Virus record (IMG/VR): IMGVR_UViG_3300038701_002991
Span: 1 to 31,968 of that record
Strand: one strand, 5' to 3'
DNA: 31,968 nucleotides
DNA from: a virus
Below, in pieces: positions 20,094-27,626 of the stretch (positions are counted from its first letter, which is position 1; each line of letters opens with the position of its first letter). A program made the translations under genes and the position numbers. The notes beneath the pieces were generated by a model. That model was not told the DNA's origin. It did not search any database and was given only the letters and a program-made list of their open reading frames with translations.

Positions 20094-20115
20094 GATAATT
20101 GTTATTTATATAGGG

Positions 20116-20146
20116 TAAATATACGACAAGATATTGAATTAAACAA
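20116..20146 (-). promoter_or_regulatory. host-type promoter M7
   Basis: Leftward TTG (20144-20146), 20 nt, TATATTTA (20116-20123). Gene start 20093 is 23 nt on. It adjoins the terminator of the upstream unit. Confidence 0.75.
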
Positions 20147-20148
20147 CA

Positions 20149-20183
20149 AAAAAGGGAAAAGTTTTTTACACCCTTCCCTTTTT
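20149..20183 (-). terminator. strong terminator, usable in both directions
   Basis: AAAAAGGGAA (20149-20158) / TTCCCTTTTT (20174-20183), 10 pairs. It follows the gene 20198-20647 by 15 nt and touches promoter M7, so one unit ends where the next begins. Confidence 0.85.
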
Positions 20184-20197
20184 CTAAATAAAAACAA

Positions 20198-20647
20198 TTA
20201 AAACAATTTCTTAAAATAACCCTGGTCATACAACCAGTTCCCATCTCCACTAATCTGTTTGAGTACGTTAACCAACTCAGATTCAGCTTTATGTTTTGAG
20301 AATGAGTATACACAGTTATATGCAGACAATTCTATATTATGGTTTCTTGCACCCGACTTGGTTCTAAAAACTTTCCTAGCCTTAGTATAAAGTGCCCCTG
20401 GTGTTCTTTCAATATTATCAGCCAATGCAATCAATAGTGGGCTTGACCTATTGCAATCATACATAGCTAAATAGGCAGCTACATAGGTTTCGGCATAAGT
20501 CCAAGTTTCAAAGGCATTCTTTGGGAACTCAGGTTCTTTCAGTATCTTATCTATTCTCTTTCGATCTTTATGAGCCCAGATTGAGATCAGTATTGTTAAA
20601 ACGATTAGTGCTAGCGGTAGTACCACAACTCTTAAAAATTCTTCCAT
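20198..20647 (-). CDS. single-pass membrane-anchored protein, 149 aa
   Basis: One N-terminal membrane segment (about residues 5-25, LRVVVLPLALIVLTILISIW), then a soluble basic domain with KDRKRIDKILKEPEFPKNAF, YVAAYLAMYDCNRSSPLLIA and TKAGARNHN-type stretches. It probably faces the cytoplasm or periplasm according to the positive KDRKR after the segment. Not recognised. Last gene of unit M8, followed by a strong terminator, so is expressed with the 145-aa gene and the frameshifted gene. Confidence 0.6.
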   Translation of the reverse strand: MEEFLRVVVLPLALIVLTILISIWAHKDRKRIDKILKEPEFPKNAFETWTYAETYVAAYLAMYDCNRSSPLLIALADNIERTPGALYTKARKVFRTKSGARNHNIELSAYNCVYSFSKHKAESELVNVLKQISGDGNWLYDQGYFKKLF

Positions 20648-20658
20648 GATTTATTATA

Positions 20659-21002
20659 TTAATTTGATTTTGAGATTAATTCTATTAATTCTTGAACTTT
20701 AGATACATCAAGTGAAATGCCTCCGAAGTTTACGGTGTTCATTCTTCTATATTGAGGTTGAGGACACTCTGAATCTCCACAGAAAGACATACCAGGAGCA
20801 CTTCCCCAGGTTGCACTAGAGGCAGTCATTATCTCTAACAATTTTTCAAGGTAATATCTATGGAAAGATATTCCGTTAATAGTAACTGTGGAACCTTCAA
20901 CAGCTATAATCTCCCTTTGCGTCTCTTCTTGTTTTAAAATAGAGGCCCAGTTGCCTTTTCAGCTGTCTTTTCAGCTTCTTTTAATGATTGTAATATTCCC
21001 AT
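20659..21002 (-). CDS. frameshifted gene: two overlapping frames joined by a -1 shift
   Basis: From ATG at 21002 a frame runs 22 codons (MGILQSLKEAEKTAEKATGP) to TAA at 20934. The -1 frame reads on without a stop from the same place: GNWASILKQEETQREIIAVE, then GSTVTINGISFHRYYLEKLL, and on to 20659, ending VQELIELISKSN. It has no ATG until well inside, but its upstream part has clear coding character. The break lies in a 12-bp tandem repeat (two GCTGAAAAG units), where the sequence TGAAAAG could allow slippage or a repeat change. Joined, the product is about 112 aa, with a coiled start and GDSECPQPQYR. It could be programmed frameshifting, a mutation, or a read error. Confidence 0.55.
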
Positions 21003-21005
21003 AAT

Positions 21006-21443
21006 TTACTTTTTTACTAGATTTCTATATCTTTTTAATTGTTTCAATTTATTTTGATAATTAGTCTCGCTCAACTGATTCAATTCATCACGTCTTTTAT
21101 AAGCAGCTTCATTGTTTTTCTTAGTTGAATAATATTCAGAACTAACATCTGATTGTTTAATAGCCTTGATAACCATTCTTCTGACCTGAGTCATTGTTTT
21201 GTTAGATAATTTTTCACACAGCTCTTTCATTTTTTTAGAAGCGTGTGTTAATTGGCACCCTTCAATATCCAATAGATATCTAAAGTTGGCAACCTGCATG
21301 CGAAAACTTCCTACTGAGGTATTACCTATTACACCATCTACTAGCGCCTGTTCGGTAATTCCAATTCCGTTCATATTCCACTTGGCCATATAATAGGCTA
21401 TTGTAAGTTCCTGATTTGTCCAAATTCTTTTAGAAGTTTTCAT
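21006..21443 (-). CDS. hypothetical DNA-binding-like protein, 145 aa
   Basis: Starts MKTSKRIWTNQELTIAYYMAKWNM, a helix pattern often seen in phage regulators and endonuclease-associated proteins, followed by LDIEGCQLTHASKKMKELCEK and a basic C-terminus ending KLKQLKRYRNLVKK. The pattern WTNQELTIAYYMAKW suggests a helix-turn-helix like that in small DNA-binding proteins. Not assigned to a family. It is the first gene after host-type promoter M8 (28 nt), so likely an early protein. 3 nt separate it from the frameshifted gene. Confidence 0.6.
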   Translation of the reverse strand: MKTSKRIWTNQELTIAYYMAKWNMNGIGITEQALVDGVIGNTSVGSFRMQVANFRYLLDIEGCQLTHASKKMKELCEKLSNKTMTQVRRMVIKAIKQSDVSSEYYSTKKNNEAAYKRRDELNQLSETNYQNKLKQLKRYRNLVKK

Positions 21444-21470
21444 AATGCGTGTTTAATATGTTTTATATCG

Positions 21471-21501
21471 TAAAGATACAAACTTAATTATTATCAATCA
21501 A
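21471..21501 (-). promoter_or_regulatory. host-type promoter M8
   Basis: Leftward TTG (21499-21501), 20 nt, TATCTTTA (21471-21478). The 145-aa gene starts 28 nt on. Confidence 0.75.
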
Positions 21502-21508
21502 CAAATAT

Positions 21509-21931
21509 CTAATATTTTTTCCAATTTTCTACATTGTCATCTAAATACTCTGTCAACTCTCTCATAAAATTGATATGAGATACTGGCACTTTTGAATACT
21601 GAAATCCATACTTTCGCTTAGTTAAATCCTTATGAACATAGATTAAGTCTTCAATTGAGAATATTGAAAAATCATTCTTTTCATCTTCCTTATCATACTC
21701 AATTGTTTCGATCAATTCCTTAGATTGTGAGAATAGTATTTTAATACTTTGTTCTCTGTAACCCATTGCTGTCATCGTCAGCCAATTCTTAACCCTAGCA
21801 TAATTCTCCTTCGAATTATACATTCTAAGAAATCCTAATACATAATCAATCTTCTGATCTACATTTTTATACTTCTTAGCATTAGTTCTAATGATCTGCC
21901 AACGAATATTGAATTTGTTCACTCTAGCCAT
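21509..21931 (-). CDS. hypothetical protein, 140 aa
   Basis: Begins MARVNKFNIRWQIIRTNAKKY, basic, followed by helices with KIDYVLGFLRMYNSKENYAR and an acidic part YDKEDEKNDFSIFSIEDLIY. A longer frame opens at 21982 but crosses promoter M9 (21947-21977), so ATG at 21931 is preferred; it lies 16 nt from the -7 element. All-helical, basic, no enzymatic motif. Unknown function; alone in its unit, directly followed by the next promoter, M8. Confidence 0.6.
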   Translation of the reverse strand: MARVNKFNIRWQIIRTNAKKYKNVDQKIDYVLGFLRMYNSKENYARVKNWLTMTAMGYREQSIKILFSQSKELIETIEYDKEDEKNDFSIFSIEDLIYVHKDLTKRKYGFQYSKVPVSHINFMRELTEYLDDNVENWKKY

Positions 21932-21946
21932 AATGTTATTTTGACC

Positions 21947-21977
21947 TAAAGATACAGATATTATTTTAAACTTCCAA
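21947..21977 (-). promoter_or_regulatory. host-type promoter M9
   Basis: Leftward TTG (21975-21977), 20 nt, TATCTTTA (21947-21954). It overlaps the 3' end of the gene 21966-22193, and defines the start of the next gene at 21931. Confidence 0.75.
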
Positions 21978-22193
21978 CACATTTCTAGTTGCCACTATTG
22001 CCTCTGCTCTAGTATATCCACACTTATCTACAAAATCTTCGATCATCTGATGTTCATCAACAGTTTCTTTTATCATATCATTCGAACCCCAGAATACCGA
22101 TACGTTCTCTCCAGATGTGGCCATGTCTAAGATAGCCCTGTGTGCTAGTGTAAAATTTGTCTTTACAACTACTGATGGTTCTATATTACTCAT
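21966..22193 (-). CDS. hypothetical small protein, 75 aa
   Basis: Core SVFWGSNDMIKETVDEHQMIE then EDFVDKCGYTRAEAIVATRN: a small alpha/beta protein with a final helix resembling 'aeaIvatRnvl', typical of compact phage regulators. It overlaps the end of the primase-helicase gene by 8 nt (22186-22193), so is translationally coupled to it and may assist replication, which is inference. No family assigned. Confidence 0.55.
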   Translation of the reverse strand: MSNIEPSVVVKTNFTLAHRAILDMATSGENVSVFWGSNDMIKETVDEHQMIEDFVDKCGYTRAEAIVATRNVLEV

Positions 22194-24051
22194 TTTGTTC
22201 TTTTAATTTTAATGCTTTTTGTAACCAATCTCTGTCACGATGGTCTCCTTCTAATTCCATTGATTCTTCATCTACAGGTATATACCTTCCTGATGGCCTG
22301 TCATATTCAAAAAATACTTCGGCCTCACGTTCTCCTAAATTGTTTTGCTTAACTTTCAAAACCTTAATCATCACCACTCCCAGTTTTCTATAAACTGTTA
22401 ATCCGTGATATGACATTTCAAAGAAAACCGAGGAACCTTTTACTGAATAAAAATCCGGAACTTTATATTCCCCTGTTTTTTCATCGATACCCATTTTAAA
22501 AGGGTGGGCGATCAAAATTACCATCACCTTCATTTGATGAGAGAAATGTGTAATCCTTCTAAAAATTTCCTCTACCTTCTCATGCCCTGAAAATCTACCC
22601 TTGATAGATAACATATTGAAGGGGTCAATTACTACATATTTAGGATTTTTACCCCGGGCTCTAAGTTCTTTAATCTTCTGAGCCAGCTTTTCAAGTATAG
22701 TATTGATATTACCTCCAACTGATGTGGCATCCAAATGATGGATCATTTCTGTGATAAAATCGTAGGCCTCATCAAATTCATCCATATTATCTGGAACAAA
22801 CCAGCTTGGGCAAGTGATATCAGTACCTACCATTTTTCGAATTAACTTGATGATGTGTTCTTGTGGTGTTTGCTCGTATCCTACAACCAGAGTTTCGCTC
22901 ATGTGTAATCGGGCTAAATCTATGATCAATTGATCAGTCCATTCAGTTTTACCATGACCAGGAATCCCTGTAATTGTTAATACTCCGGTGCCCTTGAATC
23001 TAAAGACATCTGCAAAGTTGGACAAAGATATCTCATCTCCTACTCTATCACCCTCTTTGACTGTTTCTATAACAGCACTTTTAAGTTGTTGTGGATTTAT
23101 AAACCCATCCGATTCTTCATCCTTAGGAACATCGGATTCTTCATTTGACATATAATCAGAATAATCCAAATAAGGTTCCTCTTCTTCAGCAACCCTTTCA
23201 AATTTATAGGGCCATTTTAACTGTGGGTATTCATTTGCAATTTGGGCAGCCTCTTGAAACCTTTTCTTGTTCTCTGGGGAATATTTAAAAGCTGATTCTG
23301 CATAGTCAATCACAAAACTTAAATCTTCCTTAGGATGATAAAATCCAAACTTGGCCAAGTCGAGTAAGGCTACCTGAATGTAGTGAAAATTATTGTTAGT
23401 CTTTTGTGAAATATCTTCAGCTAACACTGTGTCAAAAAAGTCTTCGGGATCTTCCCACAGATTTCTAGTATCATCTAATTTTTCTAATTCAACCTCCTGT
23501 GTGGCCACCTCTTTAAGATAAACCATGGCTGGCCACACATCCTTATTTACAAGAATATAAGGATCATATGTCATGATCAAACAATCAGTAACGCTCAGAT
23601 AATCTACGTGCCCGTAGATACTAAACTCATCTACCAGCTGCTTTCCGATCTGCCTATATGAGTCTTGGTTTACTATTTCAGGCTGTACATAATATAGAAC
23701 CTTGACACCATTTCCAGAAGGAGATATCATAGCAGCTAATACGTGATCAGTACTATCCATGATATCTTGCTTGACTTCTTCTAGGTCATCTTCTATATCA
23801 TCAATATCTAAAATGATTAAACCACTAGCTTCTATGAAGTCATTTTTCTTTCGAAAGTCTCGAAATCTACCATGCATAGCAACAGTAGGCAGTCTCTTTT
23901 TTTGTTCTGAATCGCCTGACCTAACTTTATTGACTATATCTTTATAGGCTCCATTCTTAATAGAGTCGAGAATCTCAAAAATTAAAACATCTTTCTTTAC
24001 TTCTGTATCTCTAGTATTGCTGAAGTAACTTACCTTTGTCCCTAATATCAT
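22186..24051 (-). CDS. BT4734-like primase plus DnaB-type helicase, 621 aa
   Basis: Residues 1-175 match the BT4734/VirE N-terminal family: GRFRDFRKKNDF (61-72), ASGLIILDIDD (75-85) and SPSGNGVKVLYYV (110-122) are its acidic and Gly-Lys motifs. The C-terminal half is a RecA-fold replicative helicase domain: Walker A TGIPGHGKTE (361-370, K368), Walker B KYVVIDPFNML (471-481, D476), and RFSGHEKVEE then HPFKMG for nucleotide and DNA loops. The linker 180-320 is variable. The combination fits a fused primase-helicase at the replication fork. The ATG overlaps the stop of the 56-aa gene (ATGA), and the gene overlaps the following gene by 8 nt. Confidence 0.85.
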   Translation of the reverse strand: MILGTKVSYFSNTRDTEVKKDVLIFEILDSIKNGAYKDIVNKVRSGDSEQKKRLPTVAMHGRFRDFRKKNDFIEASGLIILDIDDIEDDLEEVKQDIMDSTDHVLAAMISPSGNGVKVLYYVQPEIVNQDSYRQIGKQLVDEFSIYGHVDYLSVTDCLIMTYDPYILVNKDVWPAMVYLKEVATQEVELEKLDDTRNLWEDPEDFFDTVLAEDISQKTNNNFHYIQVALLDLAKFGFYHPKEDLSFVIDYAESAFKYSPENKKRFQEAAQIANEYPQLKWPYKFERVAEEEEPYLDYSDYMSNEESDVPKDEESDGFINPQQLKSAVIETVKEGDRVGDEISLSNFADVFRFKGTGVLTITGIPGHGKTEWTDQLIIDLARLHMSETLVVGYEQTPQEHIIKLIRKMVGTDITCPSWFVPDNMDEFDEAYDFITEMIHHLDATSVGGNINTILEKLAQKIKELRARGKNPKYVVIDPFNMLSIKGRFSGHEKVEEIFRRITHFSHQMKVMVILIAHPFKMGIDEKTGEYKVPDFYSVKGSSVFFEMSYHGLTVYRKLGVVMIKVLKVKQNNLGEREAEVFFEYDRPSGRYIPVDEESMELEGDHRDRDWLQKALKLKEQNE

Positions 24052-24218
24052 TTACTAGCTAAATAATGGATTCTTGCCAGCTCTTCTGCTGACTCAATTT
24101 GTCTTTTCAATTCTCTTCTCTTTTTAAACCTCCAAAAGGGCAAATTTATTCTCTGGATTTCAAGATCAATAGCTATATCCAGATAATCCTGCATAGAGGT
24201 TATTTTATTTGTTTGCAT
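24048..24218 (-). CDS. hypothetical small protein, 56 aa
   Basis: MQTNKITSMQDYLDIAIDLE then a helical basic part INLPFWRFKKRRELKRQIE. It bridges the initiator-like gene and the primase-helicase: it starts 14 nt before the former ends, and its stop overlaps the start of the helicase (ATGA, 24048-24051). This tight chain and the clean frame argue that it is real. Possible role as a helicase-loader or cofactor by position only. Confidence 0.6.
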   Translation of the reverse strand: MQTNKITSMQDYLDIAIDLEIQRINLPFWRFKKRRELKRQIESAEELARIHYLASK

Positions 24219-24960
24219 AAATATAGGTATATTCTTTTAATTCTCCACGTTGAATCTTTTTATTTTCAACAAAAAGTACTCTCTTAATATCTCTACCATA
24301 TCTAGTAGATTTGATTCCATTGCCTCGCTTATTACCCTGACCATCTGTTTGATAAACTCTGATTACATAAGTATCGTCATCTGATAACCCCTGAGCTATC
24401 TCATAAGTGATTTCATCACCATATTTTAAGTCTATCTTTTCGGCTGCCAAAAACGATTCCCCTTCTTTAGTCCTGAGCGCCTCTTCCAAGTATTTGTCAA
24501 ATTTGGATTTTCTAAAAATGGTTTCAGGATTCAGGTGTTTTGACATTATAGAATCATCCTTCCAAGCTATATATCTATTGGCAATAACTTTCTTGATATC
24601 ATCAACAGAATGTTCTTTGAGTCGTTCTCTCAGTGGTGTGTTATATGCTGAGGTTTTCGGATTGAACTTACGCTTATACAAACCATTCATAAAGTCAATT
24701 ATTTCAATCACCTCTGGAGTTGTTTGTTCTTTCTCTAGGATTTTTTTTGCCTTAGAATATTCACTCCATCTAATATAACCCATCTCGTGTAAAGAAACTA
24801 GATCTTGCCTAACTTTAGCTATCTTTAATTTTTTCTTAACCTTAGCCAAAGTCAGTTCAGGATCCTTTTCTCTAAGTAACAATATAGTGATTAAAATACC
24901 CCTTTGAGATGCTGTTGGTGCATCCAATATTTGAGAAGCTTTCTTAATTAATAATTGCAT
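24205..24960 (-). CDS. replication initiation / replisome organiser-like protein, 251 aa
   Basis: Residues 100-170 match the conserved phage C-terminal domain (Phg_2220_C) found in replisome organisers: FNPKTSAYNTPLRERLKEH, then DDIKKVIANRYIAWKDDSIM and LNPETIFRKSKFDKYLEEAL. The first 100 residues carry winged-helix-like segments (KLKIAKVRQDLVSLHEMGYI). Such proteins bind the origin and load the helicase. Here the gene precedes a 56-aa gene and the primase-helicase, the expected order. A weak promoter-like element lies 22 nt before the start. The terminal 50 residues add a basic region. Confidence 0.75.
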   Translation of the reverse strand: MQLLIKKASQILDAPTASQRGILITILLLREKDPELTLAKVKKKLKIAKVRQDLVSLHEMGYIRWSEYSKAKKILEKEQTTPEVIEIIDFMNGLYKRKFNPKTSAYNTPLRERLKEHSVDDIKKVIANRYIAWKDDSIMSKHLNPETIFRKSKFDKYLEEALRTKEGESFLAAEKIDLKYGDEITYEIAQGLSDDDTYVIRVYQTDGQGNKRGNGIKSTRYGRDIKRVLFVENKKIQRGELKEYTYIYANK

Positions 24961-25046
24961 AAAATATTTCTATTAATACAATAGAGATACACAAGATATG
25001 ATATCTCACCATGATCTTTTAACTGCTTTTCTGTAAATTTTTTCAT
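24948..25046 (-). CDS. possible 32-aa peptide ORF
   Basis: MKKFTEKQLKDHGEISYLVY then ten or so residues. It has an ATG 11 nt after the upstream gene stop and overlaps the initiator-like gene by 13 nt in another frame. It might be a small protein or an out-of-frame leader. Evidence is only position and start. Confidence 0.3.
   Translation of the reverse strand: MKKFTEKQLKDHGEISYLVYLYCINRNILCNY
24982..25012 (-). promoter_or_regulatory. weak promoter-like element M11
   Basis: Leftward TATCTCTA (24982-24989) 22 nt before the start at 24960, but the -33 triplet 20 nt upstream is ATG (25010-25012), not TTG. It may be a weak promoter of the replication genes. Confidence 0.3.
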
Positions 25047-25056
25047 ATCGTTTGTT

Positions 25057-25437
25057 TTAAATTAATTCTAAAATATCTAAACTGTATCCATTCCCATTTG
25101 TGCTTATAACACGGACAAACCCATCATCATCCCTTACTGTCACTTTAGCTATTTTTATAACAGTAGCTCCCCCCTGGCTATACTTGGATCTATAAATAGC
25201 ATATGAGCCTACCAAAGCTTTAGTCAAAGTCTCCTGAAGTTGAGCATTTGGTTCTTCCTCTACTATCTCTCTAGTAACAGAATCTGGTTCAATATCACCT
25301 GACATTTGTTTAATAATGTCTTGTTTTTTCCACTCGAGTATTCCGAGCAGTTCAAAGGCATTCATCCCATCATTTTGAGAACGAACACAAAAATGTTCGT
25401 TCTCATTTATTGATACTTCTAATTTATAATTTTTCAT
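25057..25437 (-). CDS. hypothetical protein, 126 aa
   Basis: Starts MKNYKLEVSINENEHFCVRS, then a helix LLGILEWKKQDIIKQMSG; the middle EEPNAQLQETLTKALVGSYA and the end with TVRDDDGFVRVISTNGN look like a mixed alpha/beta fold. No family recognised. Codons 9-18 lie in a perfect 11-bp inverted repeat (25377-25404). It follows the cysteine-peptidase-like gene by 2 nt, in the unit from promoter M10. Confidence 0.6.
   Translation of the reverse strand: MKNYKLEVSINENEHFCVRSQNDGMNAFELLGILEWKKQDIIKQMSGDIEPDSVTREIVEEEPNAQLQETLTKALVGSYAIYRSKYSQGGATVIKIAKVTVRDDDGFVRVISTNGNGYSLDILELI
25377..25404. repeat. 11-bp perfect inverted repeat within a gene
   Basis: GAGAACGAACA (25377-25387) / TGTTCGTTCTC (25394-25404), 6-nt loop, near the 5' end of the 126-aa coding region. 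Could be an operator, an mRNA hairpin, or chance. Confidence 0.75.
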
Positions 25438-25439
25438 GT

Positions 25440-25964
25440 TTATTCTATTTTATATGCTTCCTCAATTCTTGTTCTTGCTTTTTCAGCATCGCTGTAGTTA
25501 CCATATATCACCCCATCTTTTATAGTGAACATATGTCCTTTGACTGAGATGAGGTATACTCCTTTGGGATATCTTTCGATGAATCTTTCTGTGGTGAATT
25601 TACCCCAAGCCATTTTACCCCTTTTTCGATACCATCTTCTAAATAGGATCTTTGTAGAGTGCAGTTCTGGAATTAGCTCACCTAGTTCAGAAATAGATTT
25701 TCCAAAGGCCTCTTTAATCTGCGGTAGCTTCTCGTTTAAGATATAAGTTCTAGTTCCCTTCTTATTCTTTCTTTCGAAATTTTCAGCTACCCACTTATGA
25801 GCCTCTTCATATGAGATATCAAAAGCTGCTTCTACAGCTCTCACTACACAATCATTTCTCTCCGATTTTTCTAAATCAGACTGACTATCTCTATCTGGCT
25901 TAGCATACTGCAATGGTTGGCTGGCAGAAGTATAACTTACCGTGATAATTTTTTCTACTTGCAT
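25440..25964 (-). CDS. papain-like fold protein, putative cysteine peptidase, 174 aa
   Basis: SERNDCVVRAVEAAFDISYEEA (start about residue 35) carries the candidate catalytic Cys39 at the head of a helix, as in papain-like families. GVYLISVKGHMFTIKDGVIY (135-154) carries His144 on a strand, and D150 or N156 could be the third residue. The pattern 'NDC..RA ... G.Y.v.v.GH...i.dG' is common in phage proteins, where the role is uncertain. It could process phage proteins or act as an amidase. First gene of unit M10; start with A-rich leader. Confidence 0.6.
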   Translation of the reverse strand: MQVEKIITVSYTSASQPLQYAKPDRDSQSDLEKSERNDCVVRAVEAAFDISYEEAHKWVAENFERKNKKGTRTYILNEKLPQIKEAFGKSISELGELIPELHSTKILFRRWYRKRGKMAWGKFTTERFIERYPKGVYLISVKGHMFTIKDGVIYGNYSDAEKARTRIEEAYKIE

Positions 25965-25987
25965 AATTGTTGTTTTTATTTATGGTA

Positions 25988-26019
25988 TAAATATACAATA
26001 AAATAATTAACAAACCAAA
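25988..26019 (-). promoter_or_regulatory. host-type promoter M10
   Basis: Leftward TTTG (26016-26019), 20 nt, TATATTTA (25988-25995), then TACCATAA as in M5. The start at 25964 is 24 nt away. The -33 element is inside the T-run of the upstream terminator. Confidence 0.8.
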
Positions 26020-26048
26020 AAAAAGCAGAAAAATTAATTTCTGCTTTT
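26016..26048 (-). terminator. rho-independent terminator
   Basis: AAAAGCAGAAA (26021-26031) / TTTCTGCTTTT (26038-26048), 11 pairs, 6-nt loop, eight T after the stem leftward. It follows the metallophosphoesterase stop (26053) by 5 nt. Confidence 0.9.
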
Positions 26049-26052
26049 AATA

Positions 26053-27615
26053 TTATCTACAAATCTTTCCTTTAATAATATGTAATATCTGGAATTTGCC
26101 ATCCGGGTAAATCACACCGAATCCATTCATCCAGTTAGAAGGTCCTCTGTTGAATCCTACCCTGAGATAAGATAAGGTTCCTACCATTATATGTCCATCT
26201 TCTCTATGAGGATGGTGTCCGTGTCCTACTGCATTTTTGGTATTCAGATTTTTAAACTGAGTATGGCCTCCTCTTGAGCCGTTAGCTCCCAAGTGTCCAT
26301 GCATTGCCAATTCCCAATCATGTATTCTAAAGCTATCATCTAAACTTAGGGTGATAACTTCTTCACCAAATTGTTGGTCTATTAAGAACGGCAATACTCC
26401 TTTAATTTGAGCACTTTCGTTGTTGGCCAAGATGTTAGAAAGTTTAAGATAAATCTTCTTATTCTTAGCTTTCCTCCAATCAGTATTTTTTAACCAGCGA
26501 TCTAGCATGTCATCATGATTTGATCTAGCTACTACCAATTGACCATAATCCTTATGTTTCCTAATCCAATCCATTACACCTTCAATCTCCTCTTCGAGAT
26601 TATCTAACCCCTCCTCCTCTTTCTTTAAGAGTTTGAATGGATCCTTTTCATCCCAATGAAGTATTGACTCCATTTCAGAAACATCGTGAACCACTATATG
26701 TTCTGGTTCTGTTTTTTTAATGAAGTTGAAAGCTGCAGCTGTAGCTACAGGATCATTGTGCCTTACATGCACATCTCCCAAAATAGCTGCATCAATCCCT
26801 TCCTCATTATTATATACAACACCCTCTTTTACTCTCTTGTATACATCGTAGAAGTTTCCATCATCATCACAATTCACCTGTCTAATGTGGAAGAAATCTC
26901 CATCCAACTCTACTATTACAAAACCAAGCATGTGATGAAATTCTCCTTTCTTACCCGCCTTACTATCTGTATAATTAGGAACAGTACATGCTCCCGTAGA
27001 TAATAAAAGCTTATGAGGATATCCTTCCAGTACAGGTAATGATTTTAAATGCTGCCTTGGATGACCCACTACACACGACTCTAATCCTGTGATACTATTT
27101 AGTCCACTTAATGGAGTTGCTGCTGTTGGTGAAATCTTAACATCTGACAATACCTGTAAGTACTGATGTATATTATGACGATTAGCATCCAAGTAAGGTC
27201 TCACTTTGGCATCCCAATAGTCATGTTTTTCTTCAACAAATACAGAGGTAGGATTTTTATACCTACCTGCAATCACATGAAGATTGGCATTGAGATCCTT
27301 GGCATATGCTTGTATATTATCCCAAAGTCCTTGATGGATTGGTGTAGCATTTTGTGCCCAGGTAATGATAAAAGTCTTCTTTCTTTTATCAAAAGTTTTG
27401 TTCTGTGCTTGCTTAAAAGAATCAGAATTTTCTAAATCTTTCTTACCCTTACCTCTTCTGATTAATGATCTATTGATATTAATCCTTATTGTATCAGAAT
27501 AACCAATATCAAATTTTTCACACATTTTTTTGACTGCTGCTGTAATAGATAAGGTATTATCCTGCTCAAGGAGTTCTATTACATAGTCTAGTTTTTCACC
27601 TGTGTATTTACTCAT
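26053..27615 (-). CDS. metallophosphoesterase, possibly T5 A1-like, 520 aa
   Basis: The calcineurin-like metal motifs are ordered correctly: ILGDVHVRHND (D281, H283), VVARSNHDDML (N366-H367-D368), AMHGHLGANG (H439, H441) and AVGHGHHPHRED (H465, H467). N-terminal 55 residues look like a helix-turn-helix (LSITAAVKKMCEKFDIGYSD). The middle (80-270) with TFIITWAQNATPIHQGLW and LLLSTGACTVPNY is unrecognised. Similar-sized phage proteins are related to the T5 A1 early protein, which is needed for host DNA breakdown. A nuclease or phosphatase role on host DNA is therefore possible but not proven here. Followed by a strong terminator. Confidence 0.68.
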   Translation of the reverse strand: MSKYTGEKLDYVIELLEQDNTLSITAAVKKMCEKFDIGYSDTIRININRSLIRRGKGKKDLENSDSFKQAQNKTFDKRKKTFIITWAQNATPIHQGLWDNIQAYAKDLNANLHVIAGRYKNPTSVFVEEKHDYWDAKVRPYLDANRHNIHQYLQVLSDVKISPTAATPLSGLNSITGLESCVVGHPRQHLKSLPVLEGYPHKLLLSTGACTVPNYTDSKAGKKGEFHHMLGFVIVELDGDFFHIRQVNCDDDGNFYDVYKRVKEGVVYNNEEGIDAAILGDVHVRHNDPVATAAAFNFIKKTEPEHIVVHDVSEMESILHWDEKDPFKLLKKEEEGLDNLEEEIEGVMDWIRKHKDYGQLVVARSNHDDMLDRWLKNTDWRKAKNKKIYLKLSNILANNESAQIKGVLPFLIDQQFGEEVITLSLDDSFRIHDWELAMHGHLGANGSRGGHTQFKNLNTKNAVGHGHHPHREDGHIMVGTLSYLRVGFNRGPSNWMNGFGVIYPDGKFQILHIIKGKICR

Positions 27616-27626
27616 ATATTATGATT

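Noticed and set aside
21932-21982. 17-codon extension of the 140-aa gene
   Set aside because: It passes through promoter M9; the start at 21931 fits the usual distance.
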